Assembly (NCBI GenBank): GCA_003427395.1
Contig: BFEA01000943.1
Location: 7,861-29,578, forward strand
Length of the DNA stretch: 21,718 nt
Origin: Chara braunii
Taxonomy: Eukaryota > Streptophyta > Charophyceae > Charales > Characeae
Reading direction: 5' to 3'
In this document: in pieces, positions 7,601 through 16,133 of the stretch
Layout: each line of letters begins with the position of its first letter
Position numbering within the stretch: position 1 is the stretch's first letter
The notes under the pieces: model-generated
Told to the model about the DNA's origin: nothing
Database searches by the model: none
Seen by the model: only the letters and a program-made list of their open reading frames with translations
Program-made: the position numbers and the translations under genes

Positions 7601-7970
7601 GGATTGATGCCGAAGTATAGCCTTGGCAATGCTAAGGTTGAGGGTTCCCTTGTGTCATTGCGTGGGCAGCCCAGGTCTGTGCCATCCTCCACTCTAGTTC
7701 CTCTCTCTCTCTCTCTCTTATGGATTGATGGCGGAAGTATAGTCTTGCCAATGCTAAGGTTGAGGGTACGAAACTTTGGTTTCATTCCCTGGCCTGCGCA
7801 GCTGTGTAATCCTCCACTCTAGCTTCTCTCTCTCTCTCTCTTGCCGCCCCGCTTTTGGATTGATGGCAAAAGTGTAGCCTTGCCAATGACGAGGTTGAGG
7901 GCTCGAGTCCATTTTTGTGATTTGGCCAGCTCAGGTGTGTGCCACCCTCCGGTTTAGTTCCTACTTTGTA
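7283..7970 (+). repeat. Five tandem (TC)n-punctuated tRNA-like/SINE-like units
   Basis: Five units of about 110-130 bp, each preceded by a (TC)n tract, contain TGGATTGATGGMGGAAGTA then AGCCTTGCCAATGCTAAGGTTGAGGGTTCAAATCC-type sequence and end TGTGCCATCCTCCACTCTAG. B-box-like words (consensus GGTTCGANTCC) are GGTTCAAATCC at 7506-7516, GGCTCAAATCC in unit 1 and GGCTCGAGTCC at 7900-7910. In unit 2 GAGGG/CCCTT around TTCAAAT (7503-7519) forms a 5-bp T-arm-like stem with a 7-nt loop. CCTT/AAGG upstream could be an anticodon-arm relic. I infer a tRNA-derived repeat, not a functional tRNA. Confidence 0.55.
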
Positions 7971-8120
7971 GTCTTTTGATTAAAATGGTTCCCGATTACA
8001 ATGGAGAAGGAAGACTACGCTAGAATTCCAGGGTTCGACTTGGATGTTGGATGTCGTATGCGCTCCTAAGTAAAACTCGATGCAGCTGTGTGTGCCAACT
8101 ATACCTCCTCCCCTCTCCAT

Positions 8121-8487
8121 CTTGTTCTCTAGAAAGCCTTCGACCGATCGCCCTCTAGGTCTTGTTCTCTAGAAAGCCTTTGACCGATCGCCCTCGAGAT
8201 CTTGTTCTCTAGGAAGCCTTCGACCGCACGTGGTTTGCAGTCCTCTTTCCTATCAAGGAGGTCTGGCTATGGTGAAGAAAGACTAGAAGAAAGAAAAACC
8301 TTGGATGACAGATGCCATACGTGCTGCTTAGTTACCCTGCGCAGCTGTGTGTGCGAACTATGCCTCCTCCTCCCCTTGTTCTCTAGAAAGCCTTCGATCG
8401 CCGCACTTGGTTTGCAGTCTTCTTTCCGATCAAGGAGGTCTGGCTATGGCGAAGAAAGACTAGAACGAAGAACTCCCCAAAGATTGC
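8121..8487 (+). repeat. 40-bp tandem units plus ~170-bp duplication
   Basis: CTTGTTCTCTAGAAAGCCTT-type units start at 8121, 8161 and 8201 (period 40). The third unit, continuing through GTGGTTTGCAGTC and CAAGGAGGTCTGGCTATGG to AAGAAAGACTAGAA, is duplicated from 8375 (offset about 174). Flanking GCAGCTGTGTGTGC also repeats (8082 and 8341). Non-coding. Confidence 0.8.
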
Positions 8488-8608
8488 CATCTTCACCCAG
8501 CGGAATGGAACGTATGGTTATTATGTTTTACTGTGTCCAGAGTCTAGACTGAAGTTGCCCCAAATGCGGCTCTAAAGACAATGGGTCCTGTTTGAGCGAA
8601 CACGGTTG
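8488..8608 (+). repeat. Hairpin element, diverged copy
   Basis: The core TCTAGACTGAAGTTGCCCCAAATGCGG (around 8550-8577) and a left flank AGCGGAATGGAACGTATGGTTATTATG match the ~80-bp foldback family of 2477-2560 and 3241-3652. The right end is decayed. Confidence 0.5.
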
Positions 8609-8828
8609 GGAGGGCGGGACAGCGCCACATGATGTGCATGCTACCACCCAAATAGAATGCACAGACATAATTGGTGTATATAGATGGAATTCTGCGTTCT
8701 ATTCGGGTGAAGATGGGGGAAGATGGTAGAGTTGAGAGGAGAAGACGCTCACCTCTCAGCAGCTGCGTAAATAGAGAGAAGCAAAGAGAAGATGCGAAAC
8801 TCTCAGGGCATCCTCATACTACTAACTT
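8609..8828. other. Non-coding; isolated hairpin-family end
   Basis: Contains a detached right end of the hairpin family (GCGTTCTATTCGGGTGAAGATGG near 8692-8714). The rest is A/G-rich with nothing recognised. Confidence 0.45.
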
Positions 8829-8935
8829 CATCCGAATTTCTACCTGGTAAATTTGGCTCGACCTAGACTGAAAGTTGTGCGAAATAGGACTTTAATGACC
8901 GGCCGTTCTATTCGGGTGAAGATGGTAGGACTTTT
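8829..8935 (+). repeat. Hairpin element, most complete isolated copy
   Basis: Core CCTAGACTGAAAGTTGTGCG is followed by TTTAATGACCGGCCGTTC and TATTCGGGTGAAGATGGTAG. The left end TCCGAATTTCTACCTGGTAAATTTGGC is the decayed inverted counterpart. Same family as the copies at 2477, 3241 and 8488. Confidence 0.65.
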
Positions 8936-10188
8936 TAACTTATTTCTGGACGTAATTGTAGTCAGTTATATTCAGGTCTGGCCCCAGGTGCGGTCAGATA
9001 GATTTAAGATAATGCAATATGCAATATGAATATGCAAAAGAGAAGAGGATGTGTTGTTATGCTTGCTTTGTGCCATGGCTGGCCGGATATATTACGCTGG
9101 TCCCTCCTGACGTCCACCGAACTTTGTCCACGAAACTGGCCGGGTTCGTTGATGTTATAACTCTCTGGACGTTGTTTTCCGAAGGTCAAATCAAATATGA
9201 TTTGATTCATCCGGAATAGGTGTAATTACTCAAATAAAAACAGCTTCGCTGGTTGTCGACAAAAAAATATCATAATTAATTACGACTGGCGTCAATGGTT
9301 TTTTGGTGATCGCGCCTAACGGCGGCTTCCTGGAAGCGGGAATTCTTTGTCAAATTAAATAAAGTGAAGCGTATGGAAACCGGAGTTGTCGACACCTCCA
9401 GTTGATGAACTCTCCCCGTTCAGCTGCACGTCTCCCACCCCCTCCAGCTGCTCATGTCATAGACATGGTGCCTCGCTCTGCCACTCAAAATTGGACAGGT
9501 ATCTGTAAGAGACCCGTGGAAGAGATACCTTCGGACTGCTAGGCTGTTTTGAGCATTCTGGGACAAAAAGAGCCCCGATGCATTTCGAATGTTGTGCAGT
9601 GGAGCTAGACTTTATGACCCACTCGTGAACCTTCTACTTTTTGTCCCACTCATGTACCTTCTCATGAGCTGTCTTGGGCATCCAAACGTCCAGATATATG
9701 TTGACACTGGGATGTGGGCAGTCGTTCCAAAGTGATATAATTGGTGCTTGACAACCTGGCCTGTCATTAACCTGGTGCGGTGTTGCATGGACTTGGGGAG
9801 CCAGCGAAGAGTGAACTCTTTCCACGACTAGGCAGGGCTAAAAGGGAATTGTCAGCCCGTCCTTTCTGTGCGTCCTATTCGTCTGTTGCTCTCCGTTCTT
9901 GTACATAAAGATTGCACGCTTTCTTCTGGATGGTGTGCTCACTCCGGTACCTTCGAAATCTATCTGATCGTCTTTGCAGCGAGATTTGGTCAGAAAATGT
10001 CCTACGTGCGGATATGTTCTTAGAAACATATAACAAAGTGGCCATACATGTGCTTGTTGTGATGTATGTGGCTCGTGTCCAAGTCCAAGAGCTTGCTAGT
10101 TGGGGATGAGCTGATTTGGATATGTGTGTCGGTGGGTGTGACGTTTGAAATGTCCGATGTCATTGTAATGTGATTTGAACACGCGCAG
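8936..10188. other. Upstream sequence or intron, no exon recognised
   Basis: Mostly non-repetitive with balanced composition. Several short open frames (60-70 codons) overlap on both strands and none has a recognisable motif. The SAC3A-like exon at 10189 starts with an acceptor, so at least part of this segment should be an intron whose 5' end and upstream exon I cannot place. Small repeats (CACTCGTGAACCTTCT / CACTCATGTACCTTCT at 9620 and 9650) are present. Confidence 0.5.
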
Positions 10189-10200
10189 CAGCAGCAGCAG
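10186..10200 (+). promoter_or_regulatory. Tandem CAG splice acceptor
   Basis: Five consecutive CAGs start right at the presumed 3' splice site (GCGCAG then CAGCAGCAGCAG). An in-frame stop lies just upstream at 10171-10173, so the exon must start within this repeat. Any of several AGs could serve and each choice keeps the reading frame, changing only the number of glutamines. Confidence 0.55.
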
Positions 10201-11319
10201 TCGTCAGCGCAGCCAGTTGCTGCCTACGTGGCGGATGGTCAGGATCGGTTGCCGGGTGGAGCTTCTCAAGCGGCTGCTGATAGTGACTCACAGGTGCAGG
10301 CTTCCAAGGAAAATGGCGCCGGTCAGATGTCTGGGGATGGGGCCACGGTTGGAGATGGGGCACCAGTTGCAGATGGGACAACTGCATCAGGGATGGCGCA
10401 GGGAGCGGATGCCGTAGCAGCTGCCCAAGCAGGTGGAGCTCCGGGACCATCACCATACGATCCTTACTATGCCCATGCGGCAGGGGCTCACCACCATGGC
10501 TGGGTGGGGTATCCCCCACCTGGTATGCCTCCTGGGGGCCCATACGCCTATCATCCTGGTTACATGGGGGGTGGTTATGATGGGACTTACGCAGGAGGTT
10601 GGGGCCATCCTGGTTATGGCCCGCCGGGCTACAGTGCTTACGGCATGTATGGGGGGTATGCGCCCCCACCAGCAGCAGCACCACCGACAGCAACAGCAGC
10701 AGCACCGGTATCATCTGCGCCAGCTTCGGGTGCAGCAGATGGATCTTCGGTTCACCCTGAGTCGGTGGCAGCCACCCATGTGGCGTATCCAGGTTACCCA
10801 CCACCGTGGCGGCCTTATGGGCCTCCTCCCACATCGGCAACAGCACAAGCTCCTCCTGCACAGGCTTCTGGGCCGGGACAGCAACTGCCAATCCCCGCTG
10901 GTACGGGATACCAGCCCGTGGCCATGACTCAGATGCCTCAGGCACCTGCAGGGACAATGCCACATATGTCACAGGTGCCTGGCCATGTGCCAGGTCAGCT
11001 GCCGCCATCCGCTGCGGGAACCCCTCCGCAGATGGTTCCTTCCCAGCCAATCCCATCTGCGGGTGTTCCCCCTCTCAATCCACTCCCTCCCCCTGCACTG
11101 AGCGACACCAATGAGGCGACCACAGCGGCATTATCACCGGAGACTGCTCCTGATTTGGGCCCACCGCCATCTCAGCCAGGGGTTCCGCCTCACTCAGTGA
11201 CTTATGCCAGCGTTGTGCAGGGTGGTCCAGCTGCGGGGACTTCATCTGCAAGACAGACGGCGCATCAGCCATGGGCTTCTGGTTCTTCAGCAGGATACAG
11301 CCAAAGTGCTGCACCACAG
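10189..11319 (+). CDS. SAC3A: SAC3A/LENG8-like protein, internal exon (disordered P/G/Y/A-rich part)
   Basis: Internal exon of 377 codons, phase 0 at both ends: acceptor ...GCGCAG before 10189 and donor CAG|GTCAGA after 11319. It encodes QQQQSSAQPVAAYVADGQD, an alanine-rich stretch with SQ/SD sites, a P/G/Y-rich block at roughly residues 85-170 (YDPYY, HHHGW, PYAYHPGYMGGGYDG, YGMYGGY), then a P/A/S/Q-rich tail with WRPYGPPP. No folded domain is visible, as expected for the long disordered N-terminus of plant SAC3A/THP3-type proteins. The assignment rests on the downstream exons at 17994 and 20154 that join in frame. The family is linked to mRNA export and splicing-related complexes (known for SAC3/LENG8/THP3 proteins). 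The start codon must lie in an unseen upstream exon. A large minus-strand open frame over the same DNA is a shadow. Confidence 0.7.
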
Positions 11320-11384
11320 GTCAGACGGTCGCTCAAATCCTTGCTCGCTCGTTTTGTGGAAGAGACTATTGGCTGGTTGTATTG

Positions 11385-11720
11385 TTTTGCATTTTGCCTG
11401 TTTGGCCATCCGGCTGTCAGGTGATTGACAATAATGTAGGCAGGGGGATGGCTCTGGAATATGGCTCAACTGATGAGAAAAACTAAGCGCAACTGAGTGA
11501 GCAGTTGCCTTACTTGCTCGTAGGACTCTGCATTCGTCACATGGCTGGTGGTAATGTTTTGCATTGTGCGTGTTTGACCATCCGGCTGTCAGGTGATTGA
11601 CAATAATGTAGGTTGGTGTATGGCTCGACTGATGAGAAAAACTAAGTGCAACTCAGTGAGGACTGAGGAGTCTTCTTACTTCCACATAGGACTGTGCATT
11701 CGTCGCTTGGTTCATGAGAT
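11385..11720 (+). repeat. 172-bp tandem duplication in intron 1
   Basis: CATCCGGCTGTCAGGTGATT and the following ACAATAATGTAGG, CTGATGAGAAAAACTAAG and RCTCTGCATTCGTC words recur 172 bases apart (CGGCTGTCAG at 11411 and 11583). Copies differ by small indels, so this is probably a real, older duplication. Confidence 0.8.
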
Positions 11721-11921
11721 GAACAGCATAACGAGAAAGACTGCTGTAGTCCACTTTCTGATTTTCTACGTTGCTGTTGTCCGACTTTACGACAATATAG
11801 CATGTGCGTCCTGGCTTCCAGAAGATCATCTATGTATGGCTTGACCCTGTGAGAAGCGCTGTCGAGTGGTTTTAGGCAATGCATTTGGTGTTTGATTCAT
11901 TACGTGGGAAAACATAGAATG

Positions 11922-12150
11922 TGGAGTATCTTTGCCTGTTTTTGTGATCTTGAGAAAGGATAGAGGTCGATGTATTCATTGCNGGGCATTAGGTGGGAAA
12001 ATGTAAAATGCGCACTCTTGGCTGTTGTGATCTTGTGGAGTATCTTTGCCTGTTTTTGTGATTTTGAGAAAGGATAGAGGTCGATGTATTCATTGCGGGG
12101 CATTAGGTGGGAAAATGTAAAATGCGCACTCTTGGCTGTTGCGATCTTGT
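11922..12150 (+). repeat. 114-bp near-identical tandem duplication with an N
   Basis: TGGAGTATCTTTGCCTGTTT begins at 11922 and again at 12036 (period 114). The copies differ at about two bases plus the N at 11983, where the second copy has G. Near-identity and the ambiguous base make an assembly duplication plausible. Confidence 0.8.
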
Positions 12151-12567
12151 TTTGTACTGCTGTTGTCCGACTGCCATGTTTTATGTCTAACTCAACTTCT
12201 TCATCTTCATAGGAGGAAGAAAGGTCCGTGTATTTGCTGCTTGGTACGCGGGACGAATGTAAATGCTCCCCTGCTCTTGGAAGTTTTGGCTCTGCTGCTG
12301 TGATGTGGTCTGGTTTGCTGTCATAAAGTGTCAAATGCTTTTGACGAACTGGGGCCTTTCTGTACTGCTCTACGTATGTGCAAATTAGAATGAATCTTTC
12401 CCTCGAAGATGGAATGATTCAGGGATGGTTAGCATATGGCCCTGCGCAATAACGAGAAAGGGTCCAAATTAGGAAAAGAGACAACAAAGGGAAGAGAAAG
12501 CTACTGCGCGTATCACACTCAACGGCTGGCCTCACTCCCCCACTCACAAAATTTGCACAATGAGAAT

Positions 12568-12641
12568 TGAAATGAGCCAAGTACTTGTCAAGCTCAACCT
12601 CATTATTATCAATATACGAGAATGTTTCTCCAGCGGCTCTG

Positions 12642-12680
<39 letters not shown>

Positions 12681-13368
12681 CACACACGCACACAATGGAT
12701 CCCAATCAGATGGCGGCTATGGCTTCTCTCCCTTCTCTCTCCCTTCTCTCTCCCTCTCTCTCTTGTCTTGCTTCTCTCTCTGACTTGGCTCTCTGATCGT
12801 CACCCTGGATACACCCACTCAGTTAGCTTACACCTTAGTGGCTATGGCCGCCGTCCTCCTGCTCTGCCTCTAGCCTAGCTATGGAGTATTGCACAAGCAC
12901 CCTCTTCTTCTTCAGGGGCACAGTGCCCAAGTTGCCTTAACGCGCAAGCAGCAGCAGCGCTTCCGCATCTTGCAACTGAACAAATGATGAGCCGCTGCAC
13001 TGTGGCAGCTAAATATAGGTCTTGGCTTCACTTGGCTTGGCTGGGCTTGGCCTGCTTCAGACTGGTACCGGTCGCCGCGGCCTGTCTGCTGCAAACGTTT
13101 TGTCTGTCCTGTAGCTTCCGGACTTTCCTGGGACATGCTGCAAAATTGGACTTGGGACTGTTGAACCGGACTAGACTCTTCTTGGCCTTTTTTGTTGACT
13201 ACCAGACGAACTCCTACTGTCCTATGACGCTTCGGTACCGACGCCTACCGACCTACGACATTTTGGACCCCTAGACCCTGCGGCCTACCCTACCGGACCG
13301 CCCTGGGGCTGGGGACTTGTCGGGACCCTGGGACCAGGACTGGGGTGGCTGCTGCGTGAATCCTTTCA
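12568..13368 (-). repeat. 3' LTR (left copy)
   Basis: About 801 bp, same orientation as 16134-16926. Shared words in order are TCTCCAGCGGCTCTGCC, GGATCCCAATCAGRTGGCGG, TACACCCACTCAGTTAGC, CACAGTGCCCAAGTTGCC, GACTTTCCTGGGACATGCTG and ACCCTGGGACCAGGACTGG. It contains an expanded (CA)n tract (about 12644-12694) that is only a few repeats long in the other LTR. In element orientation it starts TGAAAGGATTCACG and ends CTCATTTCA. Confidence 0.85.
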
Positions 13369-13376
13369 CTCCTGCC
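13369..13376 (-). other. Putative polypurine tract
   Basis: Minus strand reads GGCAGGAG directly next to the start of the 3' LTR (TGAAAGG). It is short but purine-only and in the expected place for the plus-strand primer of an LTR retrotransposon. Confidence 0.5.
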
Positions 13377-13413
13377 GGCTTAATTTCGAGGTCCTCCGAG
13401 AAAAATCCTGTCA

Positions 13414-13644
13414 TTATCTATCATAGATGTTCATTCCTCTCCGAGCCCTCTCATAAAAGGAGACAATGTGAGGGCCTGTCTGTACTAGTTCCTCCCTAGG
13501 GAACCATTGGTCTTCGCTGGGTTCCTGATAGGCAAACCTGACCTTGTATTGCCTCTGCGGCCTCCCTCGGCGACCTGTTCGGAAAGTATCTTCAGCCACT
13601 ATTCGGTCTACGTCATAACCTCCATCCATATCAGGTGGAATCAT
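13414..13644 (-). pseudogene. Retrotransposon chromodomain (C-terminal end of pol)
   Basis: The 76-codon open frame includes GYDVDRIVAEDTF, then QYKVRF, then DQWFPREELVQ. The order of an aromatic-V-D-x-I-V first strand, a Y-x-V-(K/R)-F second strand and a W-F-P motif is that of the chromodomain fused to integrase in Ty3/gypsy chromoviruses. There it is thought to guide integration to particular chromatin. It ends about 45 bp before the 3' LTR, where chromovirus pol normally ends. It follows the integrase fragment at 13710-13916, but a frameshift and stops separate them, so it is a relic. The first methionine is not a true start. Confidence 0.75.
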
Positions 13645-13709
13645 GGAACATCAAGAGGGAAACTGATCGTTGTAATACAGGGAAGCAACTTAGATGTGCG
13701 GAGTACTGG

Positions 13710-13916
13710 CTAAGTATGCAGGTGGGGTGGAATCTCGATAGTGTAGGACGGACCATCTGCTTCTCCTTTGACATCTAAGACTTGCCATGGCCCCCTATAT
13801 GCAGGTAGCAGTTTCTGCGAGCTCCCTTCTACTTGAACGAACTCCTTAGATTTTACCCATACCAAACCTGCCATACCCGAAACTGCCTCCTTCATTAGGG
13901 AGAGCAAAATTTGCAT
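13710..13916 (-). pseudogene. Integrase C-terminal fragment
   Basis: Encodes GLVWVKSKEFVQVEGSSQKL followed by LPAYRGPWQVLDVKGEADGP and SYTIEIPPHLHT. This matches the beta-barrel C-terminal segment of Ty3/gypsy integrase: VWV at the strand start, the KL-P-x-x-x-GP(F/W)-V(L) signature, then a Y-x-(I/L)-E-(I/L)-P strand. The zinc-binding and DDE catalytic parts are absent. Upstream sequence passes directly into gag-like sequence at about 13900-13920, which marks the deletion junction. It stops at HLHT and the usual VFHVS-like linker is only a decayed trace before the chromodomain. Confidence 0.75.
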
Positions 13917-14272
13917 CTCCTCCGAGGCACGAACTTGCCATCAGGACACGGTCCCAGTATGGTATCATCTGTCCGTATAGGCAGGTCCCCATGTGTGCCT
14001 CCCATTGGTAGAAGGTTTCTTCTCTTTTTCCATGATAGCTTTTCTCTCCTTTCTCCCCCTTCAGATGGTCTTCCTTCCCCTTTCGGATCTCCTTCCTCTT
14101 TAGGGCCTTTGCCTCCCTTCCCATCATCACCATCACCATCATCATCTCCACCTCCACCACTACTTAGTGACTTTATTGTGGCGAGGGTGTCTACTAATTT
14201 TGAGGTGAATATTCTTTCCGGTTGTTGTGCGTATTCCCTGTCGTGCTCATCTATCCGGTGGGCAGCGGCACT
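13895..14272 (-). pseudogene. Gag-like downstream fragment, D/G/K-rich, no ATG
   Basis: An open frame without a methionine start runs from about 14272 to a TAA at 13895-13897. It encodes HDREYAQQPERIFTSKLVDT, then a low-complexity SGGGGDDDGDGDDGKGGKG tract, a K/E/G-rich stretch and GTHGDLPIRTDDTILG. It overlaps the end of the 14247-14645 frame in another register, so it is either the same gag protein after a one-base indel or a relic of a frameshifted gag/pol overlap. No zinc knuckle (CX2CX4HX4C) was found. Confidence 0.4.
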
Positions 14273-14645
14273 CTATTCCAAGTGCCTGGTAAGCATGTAG
14301 CAGGGCGTTGACCAGAAGAGCACGGTCGTCGCTCCATTCCCCTGCACGGCCTTTCTGTTCCTTGAGGTGGCGTTCCATCTCTTCCCCCTCAGCTTTCAAT
14401 CTCCTCTTCTCATCCAACTCTGCCCTTTTCTTTATCGGGAGCCGCTGATGCAATTCATGTTCCCTTTCCTGCATCAGCAGTTCTCTCTTAGCGCCGTCCT
14501 TCGCCGCCTCCAACTTTGCTGTGAGTTTAGCCCTCTCGGCTTCTGACTCTTCTGCCCACTCATCCATCCTGAACCCAAACTTCTCCATCCACGTCTGGGT
14601 GTCAACTGGGTAGAAATGCAGTTGCCTGGGGTCGTCCAGCCTCAC
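14247..14645 (-). pseudogene. Gag-like fragment with predicted coiled coil
   Basis: 132 codons encoding RLDDPRQLHFYPVDTQTWME, then a long charged helix-forming segment (EAERAKLTAKLEAAKDGAKR, ELDEKRRLKAEGEEMERHLK) and LLVNALLHAYQALGIECR. The charged helical composition and its position between PBS and integrase suggest a gag/coat-like protein of this element, but I do not recognise a named family. It terminates at a TAG, and a frame continuing the protein begins in another register (13895-14272). The first ATG may be internal. Confidence 0.45.
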
Positions 14646-15058
14646 CTCTTCTTCTTCTTCTTCGTCGTCTTCTTCGTCTTCGTCTTCGTCTTCCTTCTTC
14701 GTCTTCTTCGTCTTCGTCTTCGTCTTCCTTCTTCCTCTTCTTCTTCTTCTTCTTCTTTCCTCCTCGTCGTCTTTCTTCTTCTCGTCGTTGTCTTTCTTCT
14801 TCTCGTCGTCGTCTTTCTTCTTCTCGTCTTCTTCTTCTTCTTCTTCTTCTTCTTCTTCTTCTCCGCCAGCATTCCATCGATCTCGGCCTGCTGTTCAGCG
14901 GAGTATGGATGTGTGGATGCTCCGGTCTGACTCACCACATGCATGCCAAAGGTCCGTGCGAATCCCAATGGAAAGAGGAAATGGAGGAGGGGGCCCCATA
15001 TAGCGGACAGGGCCAAGAAGCCCAACATAGGGTAGTCGTCCATGGCGAGGGTCAGCAC
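14642..15058 (-). pseudogene. Gag-like N-terminal fragment running into a K/E/R simple repeat
   Basis: Starts MLTLAMDDYPMLGFLALSAI with a hydrophobic stretch (LLHFLFPLGFARTF), then STHPYSAEQQAEIDGMLAE, and then enters the (TTC)n/(GTC)n tract, which on this strand gives only K, R, E and D. Repeat-length change there has scrambled the frame relative to 14247-14645. Function unknown; assigned to gag only by position. The lysine tail itself should not be read as a real protein sequence. Confidence 0.35.
14646..14866. repeat. TTC/GTC pyrimidine repeat inside the retroelement
   Basis: About 220 bp of TTC units interspersed with GTC and CTC, strand-asymmetric (purine on the minus strand). It interrupts the gag-like reading frames and can give triplex/H-DNA. 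Confidence 0.85.
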
Positions 15059-16117
15059 AGGTAAATTGACTCCGCCTCCTCACCACTTAGACCTACACCT
15101 CAACACTTTTATCAGTCCTCAACACTTGTACTAATCTTAATCTAAATCAGGGTCTGACAAACTAATTCCCCTCCCTCTTCGGTCACTACAGTTCTCCTAA
15201 CATCCAGTGGGCAACCGGCATTTAAGGTCAGCCAGCACAGACCTCAGGAATTATTTCACGACGCAAACAGGACGTCGTGTCCACTGATATGAAGGATCAC
15301 TCTCAAGACTTTCGTCAGTGATTGCAGCGGTTTTTGGGTTTAACTACCACCAGCGGCTTGCCAGCTGGTCAGTACCGGTCCTTGGGGGATCCCCCTGGCG
15401 TCCTCAACTGGTGGACATTACGTCTCAACCCTACTTTGCCCGTGCATTATACAGCTGGCGAACTCTACTGCCCTCTACAACTCCTCACTGCGTCCGTCTT
15501 CGGTTGGACGCCGGTCAGTACCGGTCATTGGGCATAGCCGGGTTGTTTTACGAGCGCCCATCGCTCATTGCCAGTGCTCCCTACTAGGTCCGAGGATACA
15601 TCCAGCTGGTGAGTTACTACCCTAGACCTAGACCATGCATTCACAGGCTTGGAGACTCGAAAGCAGCAAGGAGACCAAGTGCGATCCGATGACGTCAACA
15701 GAAAAACTAATTGCAGTAGAGGTCACCAGGAAAGTACGTAGGAAGGTACCAGTCACAACAAAATTCAAATTCCATAAAGGACAGGGCCAGGGCAAGGAAG
15801 CAACTCACTCCGTGAACGTTCTGTCGATGAAGCTCCTTGATCGCAGGTATGTGCTCCTCTTGCTCCTTGCTATGCCCCTTCTTCTTCGGCCCTCAAATCC
15901 CAGTCAAACCCAGATATCTATATGTACGCAAGAGGTTCTGAACATGGGGAGTTGTAAGGAAGACGACAAAAAAACGAATTCGTTTTTTCCTTGTTTTCTT
16001 TCTTTTTCTTTTTTTTCGTTTTTGCGCCCTGATATTCTTGTGACAACATATATGTATTTATTGCCCGGCGTTCTTCTTCCTTGCCAGCGCTTCAACTCCG
16101 AGCGGATGCAGTGGGAA
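15059..16117 (-). other. Retroelement leader region
   Basis: About 1 kb between PBS and the first gag-like frame. It contains the dispersed repeat of 15946-16046 (also at 781-880) and a short direct repeat GGTCAGTACCGGTC at 15367 and 15512. The + strand frame 15635-16141 is antisense to the element and shows no family features. Confidence 0.55.
15946..16046. repeat. Dispersed repeat, second copy
   Basis: Same word order as 781-880: GGGGAGTTGTAAGGAAGA, T-rich tract with CTTGTTTTC, TTTTTGCGCCCTGATATTC, TGTGACAA. It lies in the leader of the LTR element, about 70 bp inside the PBS. Confidence 0.6.
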
Positions 16118-16132
16118 CCAGCTCCGATACCA
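16118..16132 (-). other. Primer-binding site (tRNA-iMet-like)
   Basis: Minus strand reads TGGTATCGGAGCTGG, one base away from the end of the 5' LTR. It matches TGGTATCAGAGC, the usual PBS complementary to plant initiator tRNA-Met, with one A-to-G difference in the first 12 bases. It fixes the element's orientation as minus. Confidence 0.8.
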
Positions 16133-16133
16133 C

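Larger units (their letters stand above)
11320..12567 (+). other. Intron 1, 5' part with two tandem duplications
   Basis: Intron 1 runs from donor GTCAGA (11320) to acceptor CTGCAG (17993), about 6.67 kb. This 5' part holds two local duplications (11385-11720 and 11922-12150) and otherwise nothing gene-like. Open frames here are short and overlap on both strands. Confidence 0.7.

Noticed and set aside
9004-9219. Paired ~66-codon frames on both strands
   Set aside because: Overlap each other almost completely, lack recognisable motifs and have no supporting splice or promoter context.
10160-11056. 298-codon open frame on the minus strand
   Set aside because: It mirrors the P/G/A-rich exon at 10189-11319; composition bias keeps the antisense frame open. 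No domain is visible, and the + frame has splice sites and in-frame partners.
11470-11650. Further hammerhead cores at CTGATGAGAAAAACTAAG
   Set aside because: CTGATGAG is present twice but there is no stem II and no following GAAAC; part of a tandem duplication.
13984-14300. Separate + strand gene (129 codons)
   Set aside because: Shadow of the minus-strand gag-like frames, rich in P/S because of the complementary D/G/K tract.
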